Notes under the pieces: model-generated | Seen by the model: the letters and a program-made list of their open reading frames with translations, nothing else | Databases searched by the model: none | What the model was told of the DNA's origin: nothing | Assembly: GCA_900660155.1 (NCBI GenBank) | Contig: CABFPE010000442.1 | Span: forward strand, 412,142 to 476,141 | From: Hofstenia miamia | Taxonomy: Eukaryota > Xenacoelomorpha > Acoela > Hofsteniidae | Reading direction: 5' to 3' | DNA length: 64,000 nucleotides | Position numbers and translations under genes: made by a program | Part shown: positions 31,001 through 41,339 of the stretch, piece after piece | How the letters are laid out: the number at the start of each line of letters is the position of its first letter | Numbering within the stretch: the stretch's first letter is position 1

Positions 31001-33266
31001 TATAAAAGAGTATATTTTAAGGGGTTGGCCAGAACACAAAAGTGATGTACCAAAACAACTAATAACATATTGAACATTATGAAATGAATTGTAATATTCG
31101 AAAGGATTCATCTTCAAACAATACAACAATTTTTCCAAAAATCCTTGCATGTTGTGCCTATTACGCGCTTATCACTGTGGTATAGAAAAAACCAAGTCAC
31201 TTTCTAAGGAGATTGTTTATTGGGCAAATATCAGCAAAGATGTTGAGAACTTAGTCCAAAGATGTACAGAATGCAATCGCTATTAGTATAATCAAGTGAA
31301 AGAACCAAGCATGCAGCTCGAATGCAGAATCCTACCATGGAGATGTTGGCATGGATATAGCTGAGATGCGAGGCAAATATACTCTAATACTAATCTATTA
31401 CTACTCACGTTTACTTGTTCCAGCCCAAATAGAAAACAAAAGGACCATCTGATGCAAAATGTGTTATGGAACGTTTTAAAGATACTTGGATTGCCTAATG
31501 AACTCGTTTTAGACAACTCTCCATTCAGATCAATTCATTTATACCAAGCGAAGCTATATGTAATTTGTAATTAACCGAATCTATGAATTGTGAACTCAAA
31601 AACAGTAGGAAACTAATAGCTGCATTTGAAATATTTTAATGTACTTGTTTAAAATACAATAGCTGTTTATTTTGTAAATTATTGTATTTTGTGTATACAG
31701 TCTAAATGTGCAAATACTTTATACGTAGCATTTAATTCATATACAAATATTTTCAAATTTGCATTATACTTTAAAGTAATATATGATAAAGAAAGAATAT
31801 GTTTAGATGCAAACTGAATAAAATGAACACACATTATTATACAAAATTATATATTTCAAAAAATTAGTACAGAAATATTTAAGTATTGAATTTATGCAAA
31901 CATTCTAGTATGTGCTCCTTTGATTGCAGTTTTTTAGTTTCTTTCATTACGGAATTTTGGGAGAAAATTCATTTGGTAAAATGCATGTTTAAAACATGTA
32001 AAACTTTTCAAGCTATTTTTCAATTAGTCTAATATTTTTTCCATCCTTGGCGTACATATGAGCCTAAATCCATTTTTTATATAATGAAGTAACATTAGTT
32101 TAGCATGTCTTTAAAATCGGTGACTTCTGCAGTGCTGTTTATTCTGAAGATGGTTTGGAATACTTAGCAGAAGTCGTCGAAGTGCACGGTGACACATGCC
32201 GTGTACGTTATTGTGGCTATGATAACGAGGAAACGCAATTACTTAGCGAAATAGAATATGTCCCTCCCGATGAAACGCAGGTGTTTGATGCCCAATTGGC
32301 CGCCGCCGTCGAAGATTCATTAGTAATAAACGAGGATTCTACATCTTTACCAAAGCTTTCGTCAAGTTGGTTCATACTATTTGCAATCTATTATATTTTT
32401 TCTTGTCAGTTTTTATTTTAACTTAGATGTTTTCATAAACTATTCAATTAAGCAAACGCTTGTGCTATGGGCATGCCATCCATTGAGTCATTTATACCTG
32501 TAGAGTATTTTGTTGGAAAAGAAATGTGGAAAACATTAGTTGCTGGCACAATTAGAAATTTTTTTAACCCTTTAACTGCTAGAGTCGTAATTTTATTAAG
32601 GGATTTCTAATGAATTGAGAAAATTTCAAATTGTGTCAAATTTTTGTGAAATAATTTGGCGAACTCTCGATTTTAAGTTTTTTAAATTAGTTTTTGAAAT
32701 AAATTTATTATTTTGCACTACAAATATCCCAATTCTTCGATTGATAGCAAGAAGGTCTAAAAGATTATTCAAAAAAACCCCAGTTGGAGGTCTAATGAAT
32801 GCAGCTAAATTCAAAGATTGAATCGTCATTTTATATTTCAACCTCTTAAACTAATTGTGAAGTTACTGACTTTTATAAGTTGGCGTAAGTCAAAGTGTTG
32901 CATCGTGTTAAGCATCTTGATAACAAAGCATATTTTAACTTAAGATTTTTGTATCAAGCTTTGGAGCAATTTGATTTTTAGGAGTGATTAAATGAGGCAT
33001 TGCCAATAATTTTTTGGAAGCTATTATAATAGAGAAAAATCCTTGTACAATTAAATATATTTCATTTAGAATCTACAATAACTTCAAATCCAGAAGTTTC
33101 GGCCCCTTTGATACCTCCACCTCCTCCAGTCCCAGCAGCTGCTGTATCGTCTGACGAAGCATTGAATGCAATGTTGATGTCCTGGTATATGGCTGGTTAT
33201 CATAGTGGGTACTTTCTTGGTCAGCACCATGCCAAGTCGCAAAATGTACAAGACAAACCTTCTTAA
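28079..33266 (+). CDS. SMN: Survival motor neuron protein SMN (three exons)
   Basis: SMN is the scaffold of the complex that loads Sm proteins on snRNAs in the cytoplasm and localises to Cajal bodies. Exons 28079-28240, 32104-32365 and 33070-33266 join in phase (0, then 1) at AG/GT sites to give 206 aa. Residues 17-40 (DDVWDDSGLIKAYDRSLNIF) are the Gemin2-binding helix. Residues 59-103 are the Tudor domain; the dimethylarginine cage aligns as Y67, Y74, Y90, Y93 and N95, with Tyr where human has Trp102. A short PPPPP at 157-161 replaces the long proline-rich region. The YG box, Y181-G192 (YMAGYHSGYFLG), drives oligomerisation. Intron 1 (3863 nt) carries transposon fossils. A small extra exon in intron 1 cannot be excluded. 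Confidence 0.93.
29190..29640 (-). pseudogene. Transposase N-terminal HTH relic (DUF4817-like)
   Basis: The minus strand reads SYEEIVYIVSCSIAFDN, AAGRAFNEKYRKEASPVRT and IREWSLIKLL, and in another frame a SVQRVL-like block and KIKPFKFSRVQELKETDFE. This order matches the helix-turn-helix N-terminus of a mariner/IS630-like family common in invertebrates (LSxEE.. RAAxRxFxERYP..). Frameshifts and stops break it, and no DDE domain follows in the right orientation. It lies inside SMN intron 1. Confidence 0.5.
29750..30485 (-). pseudogene. mariner-like DDE transposase relic
   Basis: Minus-strand blocks, in shifting frames: FYLDGKANF, GAISAKGIIGAMFIEESGAT, VTVTKERYVEIVKTFQNEL, APYSPDLSPPDF and GKPRTITELKEALRMEI, then TNVMENFVLRLEKAR. 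These are the DDE core and C-terminal tail of a mariner-like transposase (xSPDLSPxDF carries the third acidic region). The right edge CCTCACCCTATATATA and left edge GGGGCTCATTTCGAAAAC may be worn inverted ends. The copy is dead and lies in SMN intron 1. Confidence 0.65.
30625..31560 (+). mobile_element. Ty3/Gypsy LTR-retrotransposon fossil (RNase H to integrase)
   Basis: A fossil of a Ty3/Gypsy-type pol region in SMN intron 1. Blocks typical of the RNase H end (HKPLE) and of the integrase zinc-finger and core region are recognisable in order on the plus strand. The gag, protease and RT parts and both LTRs are absent. It is clearly broken with many interruptions, so it is an old insertion. It has the same orientation as SMN. 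Confidence 0.65.
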
Positions 33267-33269
33267 TTT

Positions 33270-33850
33270 TGTTAACAAAGAAAACACTGTTATAAATTTT
33301 TATTTTTTTATTTATTGTTAAATCATAATTTCATTTTAGTTTAATATTTTTCTATTAATGCTATAAAATTGTTATCCATAAATTGTAAACTCTTTTAGTA
33401 AATTATTTATGCTGATGCTTTAGATTGTATATTGTAATAATTTCATATCGTTGAGTAAGGAATTCCAGTCGCAGACTATTATCAAGTGATTTTTCCTTTT
33501 CTAAATCTTTCAATTTTTTTCTAATATTCTTAAATTGTACGCTAGACATCATGTTTGGTTACATGAGCGACAAAACTTTTCTGATTTTATTAATTATAAA
33601 TTTTAAAACAAATATTGTTTTGGCAAAGACTTCTATAAAATTTTGTAATGATTTGGATAACACTTAAATCCAGAACCGCAGATGCCCTCAATGTGACTGC
33701 GTGCAAAAATAATTACTATTTCTAAACCTAATCGATACACAATTTTATTTTTCTTTTTTTATCCTTTAGTAATCTTTCCCAAAATGCAACTTTTCCAGTA
33801 TATGGTAAAGGCAAAAGTCCGTATAGTTTAACATTTCATAAAAAACTTTC
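33270..33850. other. SMN 3' flank, no gene seen
   Basis: AT-rich and T-rich sequence. No canonical AATAAA is close to the SMN stop; TATAAA at ~33289 is the nearest variant. Confidence 0.4.
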
Positions 33851-33940
33851 TATTTAATTAATTTTTCATTTATATTATTTTACGTGTTCGTTATATGTAC
33901 CAGTATATTAGGCGCACAAATTTTTCTTTTAATCAAAGCC

Positions 33941-33964
33941 GGTATTGAGCCTAATCCCGGGCCT
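33941..33964 (+). other. 2A-like GIEPNPGP motif
   Basis: Third copy of the hydrophobic leader plus GIExNPGP arrangement at the start of a LINE ORF2 endonuclease. Confidence 0.65.
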
Positions 33965-35847
33965 AATGCGTCTAAGATTTACACTTATGACAATTATTGT
34001 CGTATAATGAGTGCATCTGTTGCCCCAATTAAATATGTTCATCTTAATATCCAAAATCTAATAAACTATCTTCCTACACTGAGCTAGTATACCAAATTGT
34101 AAAAAACTCAATCTTAGGAATCTCTGAGACCTGGCTACCTGACATAGATTCGAACAGCACTTGGAGACCTGATGGCAATGAACTATTTCCTGTGACAGGG
34201 ACCTAAGTCTTGGCAACAAATCTAAAGGAGGTGGAGTGATGTTTTTAATTCCAAAACATTTAGGGCTCAGAAATCGACCCGATTTAAGATTGATGAGAAA
34301 TTTTGAGAGTTTATGGATCGAAATATGCCTTCCGCAAAAAAAACATTCATCAACTAATTAATATCTCTTACTGTCCCAGTAAAAATCAGATTAACGGATT
34401 TATTACAGAAATTGAAAACGAATTAAAATTTTGGAATAAAGGTCGTGATAAACAATTGCATCTTATTGAAAATACTAATGGAGCAATATTAACCAAACCC
34501 AAGGATATTGCTAATGAATTCAATGATCAATTCATTAACCTAGGCAAATATCTGGGACCGTCGTTGCCCTTTATACCTGCAAAATATTGGTACAAAGTTC
34601 CCCAAGATTCTTTTTCATTCAGATTTGTGACCCGATATGAAGTTCTTAAAGCTATAGCTAAGATAAAGTTCAACAAATCAAGCGGACCTTCCGAAATACC
34701 GGCATAGTGTATTAAAGATTGTGCAAAATTCATTGTTAGTTCTTTGCCAAATCATCAATCACTGCATAAAACTTTTCCATCAATATTAAAATTAGCTAAT
34801 GTTACTACCTTATATAAAAAAGATAACCCTTTAAGATGTTGTAATTACCGGCCCACATCAATTGTCTCGCCTTTTGCAAAAATTTTCGAAAAACTAATAT
34901 TTGACCAAATTCACACTTATCTCCATAACAACTCGATTCTTTCAAATGCTCAATTGGGCTTTCTCAAATGTCACTCCACTCCTGATGCCTTAGTTTACGC
35001 TACTGAAAATTGGAGATCTTATCTTGATAATAACCTTTTTGTCACAATTGCTTCTGTCTACTTGTCCAAAGCATTTGATTCCATTGATTACTATATTCTT
35101 CTTAAAAAATTAGAATACATTGGTTCCGACTCTAATAGTATAAATTCAGTAAGGTGCTACTTAAGTGATCGTTTTCAAAGAGTTAAGGTAAAACTTACAA
35201 AGGTGTCCCACAAGGTACTATTTTAGGGCCTCTATTTTTCTCGTTGTATATAAATGATTTAAATGGCAATTTAAGCAATCATTGTGGAATAGTGCAGTAT
35301 GCTGACGACACATATATTTACACACTTGATAATCAAATAGAAACATCAATTAGTAAGTTAGAAATCAATCTTTTTCAACTGCTAAAATATTTTAATATTC
35401 ACCATTTAACTGTAAATCACTCTAAAACAGAATTCTGTGTTATGTCTCCATTTAATTATTTTTTAAAATATTTTTGCCCTTATAATATAAAAAAACTGAA
35501 ATGGCGAGGTTATAAATTTTATAATCCTGATTACTCTATTAATAGAAACTAGCAATCGCCATAGCCCAAGTTAACCACTTTTTATTTGTAAATATTCGTT
35601 GTTTTCTTTTTTTTGTTTAGTTTTGTATTACTTTCTTTCGTAGGAAATTTAAAAGTCAAATCAATGACTACCTCCGTAAGCAACATATCCCTTAAATCAG
35701 TTCTATTTCATGGAAAGGATTTCAGATTTTCAAAAAAGATCATTAGCTAAAATAATTAGCAATAAACTGGCTAAATTGTAAATTCAGTATCCATATTTTT
35801 GTTGGTGTGTTTTATTGTTTTTGTACTTCATGTTATTACTGACGCAT

Positions 35848-35896
35848 TAAGTGTAGTATTAGCAGCTTTTGTTGAGGTGCCAATGTACTACACTTA
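35848..35896 (+). other. Perfect 11-bp hairpin in LINE 3'UTR
   Basis: TAAGTGTAGTA (35848-35858) pairs perfectly with TACTACACTTA (35886-35896), loop 27 nt, just before the (ATTCT)n terminus and after the shared TGACGCATT motif. Stem retention suggests selection on RNA structure, probably RT template recognition. Confidence 0.6.
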
Positions 35897-35934
35897 GTAA
35901 GAAATTCTATTCTATTCTATTACTTTGTAAATAT

Positions 35935-36815
35935 TTTTACTATAAAGTTTACAGCTTTGAATTTCAGTGACATTTATTTACCCAACAATATAATTCATTT
36001 GCTGGCGTTTGAAACGTACCGAAGTTTTTGTTGTTAGAACAGTCTACCTTAAACTGCGGATACCATTCATAACAAAACCTTGATGATTGAGAATTTTTGT
36101 TTTTTCACACAATAGTTAGTTTTTTCATTGTGAAATCAAATTTCTCTTAAATTTTTTGATGAGACATTTAGTTTTCATTTCTTGCTCCTGAATAAGAGCT
36201 CACTCTACACTACATAGTACTAAATTTTTAAATTGACAGCAACCGCGGTTTAGGCTATATAAAAATTGCCCCGGTTCCAGTGTTAAGCCATATGGAATTC
36301 TGTTATTTTAATTGCACTTCTTATAGGTGAAACTATGATAATTACATCTTTGCATTTTTGCAGTTATTTTTGACGCTATTCAGATACATTACCAGTTTCT
36401 AATTGTCGATATTTATTTCTATAAATAATATTTATTTTATTTTTGACAAATATTTTTAAAATTGATTTGAATCCCATAATTGAATTTTGTTTTTGGTATC
36501 TTCAACATTATCGTAAATTGGAACGTTCGATAACTTAAGTTTACGCAATTTAATATTAATACCTTTGACTTTTTCAAATTCAGTAATTGTTTTGTCCGCT
36601 TTTTCATCAGATTGGCAAAAATGATAAATGTCAAGATTTTAATACAATTACATGATCAACAGGAGATATTTCTATTTACCTGAAAGATTTCTTATTTTTT
36701 GCATTGGTTTTCAATAACGGAACCATCTTTGTTTTTCAATGTTTTGCAGAGATTGTGAGTTTTGTTGTCATATTTTTTGTATGAACTACTAGAACGAAAA
36801 TTGGGAAAGTATTGC
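35935..36815. other. No gene; LINE 3'UTR fragment near 36340-36440
   Basis: The motif TTTTTGACGCTATTCAGATA followed by CCAGTTTC near 36370 matches the 3'UTR of the LINE ending at 7900 (TTGACGCCATTTAGAGAATT then CAGTTTC), so a LINE 3' fragment lies here. The remainder is AT-rich with nothing supportable. Confidence 0.45.
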
Positions 36816-36819
36816 TAAA

Positions 36820-38640
36820 ATGTTGATATTGCAAATACATTTAAAACTCAATTTTTTCATCAAGGAAAGTACAAGGGCGATTATATCCCTTTGCACTCAA
36901 GAAATCACAGGCATTGTCTTAGGCAAATCAATTTCTTTCAGATATGTAACACGGCAGGAAATTTTCAAAGCAATTGCAAAACTTAATTCTAAAAAATCAT
37001 GTAGCCCATCTGAAATTTCAACTTGGTTCATTAAAGAATTTGCTCCTCAAATTATATTTCCTTTAAGTTTTATAATTAACTCTTGCAATAAAACAAACTC
37101 CTTCCTGACGCAGCAAATGTAACTCTCTGTTACAAAGGGACAATCCTTTAAATGTTAGCCATTATCGACCAATATTAATCATCTCTCCCTTTAGTAAAAT
37201 TATGGAAAAAACTACTATTTCAATAATTAATCTATATCTTTCAAAAAACAATATTTTATCAAATACTCAATTTGGATTCCGGAAATCGCATTCAGCATCT
37301 TCTTTAGACAATAATGAATTTTTAGGATAAGCTTGCTTAGATCTTTCTAAAGCATTCGATTCAATTAATCACAACATCAGTTTAAGAAAATTAAAACACA
37401 TTGGCTTTGAAACTAATAGTAGGGAATTAATTAGAAACTATTTAAGTAACCGATATCAAAGAGTTAAGTCCACGGGAATTTTTTCAAAATAAGGAAAATT
37501 GTACAAACAAGTTCCACAAGACACACTGCTAGGACTGTTGTGTTTTGCAATATGTTTCAATGATCTAAAAAGTTCAATAGGCCACGACTACAATGTAGTT
37601 CAATATGCTGATGACATCTGCATTTTTGCAAGGGAGAAATCACTTGAAAAAACGACTACAAACCTAGAAAAAAATATATCAGATTTACATAACTATTTCA
37701 AAATGCATTGCTTAACACAATCCCCACAAAACAGAATTTGTATTATGTCTCCTCAATCTAACTCAAACTATGCAACCAATAGAGCGTTAAGTATTGCTGG
37801 TAAAACTGGTGAACCTGTGGAAAAAATTAAATATTTAGGTATAATAATAGACAATAAGCTTAAATTTAACTATCATATTCAATCCATATTAAGAAAAATG
37901 GCAATGGGCATAAGTGTATTTCAACTTTAAATATTGTTATTGACGCTAAAATGAAAGAAATGCTGATGAATGCATTGGTCATGAGTCATATTAGATTTTG
38001 TTGTGCATTGTTTAATGGAATTGCCAGCTCATTCTCTGAAAAAATCGATTCCCAAATTAGATGGGCAAACAAGTATGTACCAGTAAAAACTTGAACAATC
38101 ACAAAATTAATATTTCATATTTCATTCGATATTTAATCTCATCAAATTCTGGAACATTATTAACAGACATATGCCGTATGATAGAATAGAATTTCCTTCT
38201 TTTCACAATAATTTTAATAAGTAAACGAACTTCTACTATAGAGAAAGTAAATTTTAAGAAGTTTTCTTGAAAAATTCATTTATAAATTTTGCAATAGAAA
38301 TCTGGAACAATCTTTCAATTATTAAAATTAAACAACTGAGAGAAATGTGTAAATTTAAATCTGAAATTGGTGCATATCTAACTTCACATTATATTGCAGA
38401 AATTGGTAAATCAGCATGGAAAGGATACAAATTTCACAAGAAATTGCACAAGTACTAGTAATAGTCTGATCAATACTATCTTAATTTTAACTACTTTTTT
38501 GTATTATATCTATTTTTTGTATTTTGTTGTTCTTTGTTTCCTTTGTTATTTCATTTTTTATTAATTTGCTAATGACGCAATTATTGTAGTAGTAGTATCA
38601 GCAATAGTTTAATTTAATAGTCACTAATAAAGATTTCTAC
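36820..38640 (+). pseudogene. CR1/Jockey-group LINE RT copy
   Basis: Open segments in order: SISFRYVTRQEIFKAIAK (36931), a YRPILIISPF-type block, LDLSKAFDSIN near 37340, QVPQDTLLG (37511) and QYADDICIFA (37601), then EKIKYLGIIIDNKLKFN, and the C-terminal signature SFINFAIEIWNNLSII with WKGYKFHKK (38267-38458). ORF1 and endonuclease are missing. Frameshifts break the RT in at least three places. The 3'UTR has AATGACGCAATT near 38573 and ends AATAAAGATTTCTACTT. Confidence 0.75.
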
Positions 38641-38644
38641 TTGT

Positions 38645-39280
38645 CCTTCTTCTTAAGTAAATTTGATATGTCAGTTCCTTAGGTGATTCTAGATGGTTGA
38701 CTGATTTTTGTGTTCTCTAATTCTTGTTTGTAAATGTCTTTACTTCTCTCCAATGTATTATGCACAACAATAACACGTAATTTCATATTCTACTTTGGAA
38801 AGGTGTTCAATCATGGTCTTAGTCTTTAGTCCTATTAGATGTCTTAGTTTATTGGTTTTATGTATAAATCCTATTTTTAAATATGATAGAGTACTTATTT
38901 TCAGATCTTTCTGCAATTTAAGTTATTGTATTCCTGGGTATTCAATATTCAAAATCTAATTGTATAAGTAATCACTTTGTTTGTTTGTAGTATATTTAGC
39001 TTGTAATAAGTCTCCTAGTTTTCCTTTAAAATATTGTCAACCATATCATTTGGATATTCATTACGCGTTACACTTAAGATATCTTTGATCTTTATGGTTG
39101 ATTTATAAAGTTCTTCTTAATTTTGATCAATAGTAGTTAATGAATAATTTTGTATCCGTTGGCTTGTTGTATTGTAATGACATAATTTTTTTTTCAATTA
39201 GGCCATTGTTTAAATACAGTAGCTCAATACAAAATTCAATCCTTATAAGATGTATGTTCTCCCAAAATACGAAATAAATG
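38645..39280 (-). pseudogene. Penelope-like element copy A
   Basis: The minus strand near 38800-38690 encodes HLSKVEYEITCYC, then YIG and RHLQTRIREHKNQST, a GIY-YIG endonuclease. Upstream, 39276-38819 is the RT C-terminal zone and is closely similar to 52398-51325. Compared with that copy it lacks ~55 bp near 39125 and lacks the mariner insertion; TA at 38991-38992 is the empty site. The copy is broken. Confidence 0.65.
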
Positions 39281-39329
39281 AAATTCTATCAACAAGTTCC
39301 CAAATAAAAATATGAACGTAGTTTGTAAT

Positions 39330-40040
39330 GTACAAGAAATTAATATTGAAGATCGATTAGTGAACGATCCTGAATCAATGGCTAATCACATGAGCATGAT
39401 TTTTAAAAACTTTGAATAACATAATGGTCAAGTGATGCCACACGAAAATAAAATTGAAAATCTATTCAGTTTTCCATTGAAATCTATTAGTAAAAGAGAA
39501 CTTCTAAAAACAGTTAACTAGTTAGATACTAGTATATCCAACATCATTCACAATATTCTAGTTTTCATTATCAAAAACATATTCTGAATATTTGCTATTA
39601 GCTTTCATTTATTCCACGCATTTATCTACATTTCCAACATGTTAAGAAACCGGACATACTGATATTTAGAAAATTTGATCCAAAAAATTGCACTAACTAT
39701 AGACCAATTGCTGCAAAAAATGCAATATCTAAAACACTAGAAAAAGTTCTATGCTCTGAAATATTATTTGAAAAAGCTTAATGTGCTATCAACAAATCAA
39801 TATGGTTTTCATGATTGATGTTTTACTGACTGTCACCAAAAGCGTTGCCTACTAGATCTATGTAAGACTTTTGATAGCTGACTTCGAAATTTTGAATAAA
39901 AAACTTTTAAATTGCGGATTTACCAATTTATCTACAGTAGACTGGTCATAAGCAGTTTTTTAAAAATAGAGCAGCAAAATGTTAAACTAAAGGCGTGCCT
40001 TTGACTACTTCGCTACTAATAATAGTGTCCCATAAAGCAA
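39330..40040 (+). pseudogene. Old LINE RT relic
   Basis: The plus strand in several frames: EDRLVNDPESMANHMSMIFK, NYRPIAAKNAISKTLEKVL (spanning ~39700), LNVLSTNQYGFHD and LLDLCKTFDS. These are the fingers and palm entry of a LINE RT. It has many stops and is older than its neighbours. Confidence 0.5.
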
Positions 40041-40044
40041 CTTT

Positions 40045-41285
40045 TAGCTTATATATGAATGATGTGACCATCCATGTAAAATAAAGCGAAATTGAAGAAA
40101 TTTCCTTACTGTCTTTATATTTAAAGGAAGATCTTATATACTGCTGAAAAGTATTAATATTAATTAAAAAATGAAAGCTAAAATTTCGAAAATGAAAATT
40201 TAAGTACTTTAATTACTACTTCGTGCAATGACGAAAGTAAAAATTTCTTACTTCAAATCCCGTTTGTTCCATAGGTGTTCCCTGATAACCAAATCATTAT
40301 TTACTAAGCAATTATAAAAATTTATCAAAAATGAGTTTTCCTGATAGCTTTTTGTGCTTGCTTGGTGTTTGTTGAATGGGAGCAATATAATTGAATTCAA
40401 AAAAACTCCTTCCGATCAGACTTCTGCAAAAATTCAAAAGGGATTCGTAATTGGCATTTACACGATAACTTCTCCGTTCCCACTATTTTCTTAAACACAA
40501 AATTTACCAAAATACTTTGAGGCTTGAAGCTTTCCCTTCAGTCTACGAGCAATTATTTCTAGCTAATTTGAGTTTACACCAATGTTTTGTTTTACATAAG
40601 GGAAAGTTATAGGGGGAAACTTATTGTATAAACGGGCCCTTACTAGATCCCGGCGGTTTGTGATAATGTGTTCGGGTGTGTTGTTACCCTATTTTTTGTG
40701 CAGCTGAAAAAACTCTGTCAGTTGTGATGGTGATTCGAAGATGATATGAATTTCTATTGCGATTTTTTACTGTTGGCAATGCTGGTGCTGTTGTTTTTCA
40801 TTCTGGAGAATCTCATCATCAATGTTGGGTAAAGCCATTTGGGTATTATCAAATGTAGAAATTGTCGAAAGAAATTGTGAAAGAAAGGAGGATATAGGCC
40901 TATAACATCTTTTTGAGCTTGCGATTTAATCGTTCTGCTGTGTGAAATGAATCTGATGAATACATAACACGTTCATTTTCACCAAGATACAATAACTGAG
41001 ATGTCATGCTTACTGCATAAAAATAATGGCAATTAATTTTTTTAACTATGATATCATTTTAGAAATTGTCAATGCATTGAATTTGAAATGGAATTCTGGG
41101 AAAATATGAAATTTTATTGAAAATATTTCCTCAAGCAGTAACCCGGTTCTAGGTTATTTTTCAACGCAGTGATCTGGTGACTCTGCAACCCCATTGACCC
41201 GGTTCCATCTCTGGTGAAGCAACACCAAAAGGTATTTTACACAATTATTAAATTTTAATTTTGGATATAATACACAAATTTAACA
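40045..41285. other. F-box gene upstream region
   Basis: No gene is recognised. GC rises slightly at 40620-40720 and 41140-41230, which could include the promoter and leader of the downstream F-box gene. TTTATTCAG at 41306-41314 resembles a splice acceptor. Confidence 0.35.
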
Positions 41286-41339
41286 TTAATGTTCATGTTG
41301 GCTTGTTTATTCAGTGTATACAAAGCAGTGTTTGTTGAA

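Larger units (their letters stand above)
33860..35925 (+). pseudogene. CR1/Jockey-group LINE ORF2 copy with nested 3' end
   Basis: From 33884 the product has a hydrophobic leader (MFVICTSILGAQIFLLIKA) and the 2A-like GIEPNPGP, followed by the endonuclease start (KYVHLNIQNL) and ISETWLPDI. Much of the endonuclease is missing. RT follows in open segments: SFRFVTRYEVLKAIAKIK, NYRPTSIVSPFAKIFEKLI, VYLSKAFDSIDY, INDLNGNL and QYADDTYIY. At about 35453 it jumps to a 3' tail (LKWRGYKFYNPDYSINRN) and UTR nearly identical to 5268-5460. At 35641 the original tail resumes (KFKSQINDYLRKQHI). A 3' end from a related LINE has apparently inserted or recombined in. The end is (ATTCT)n at about 35911-35930. 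Confidence 0.75.
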
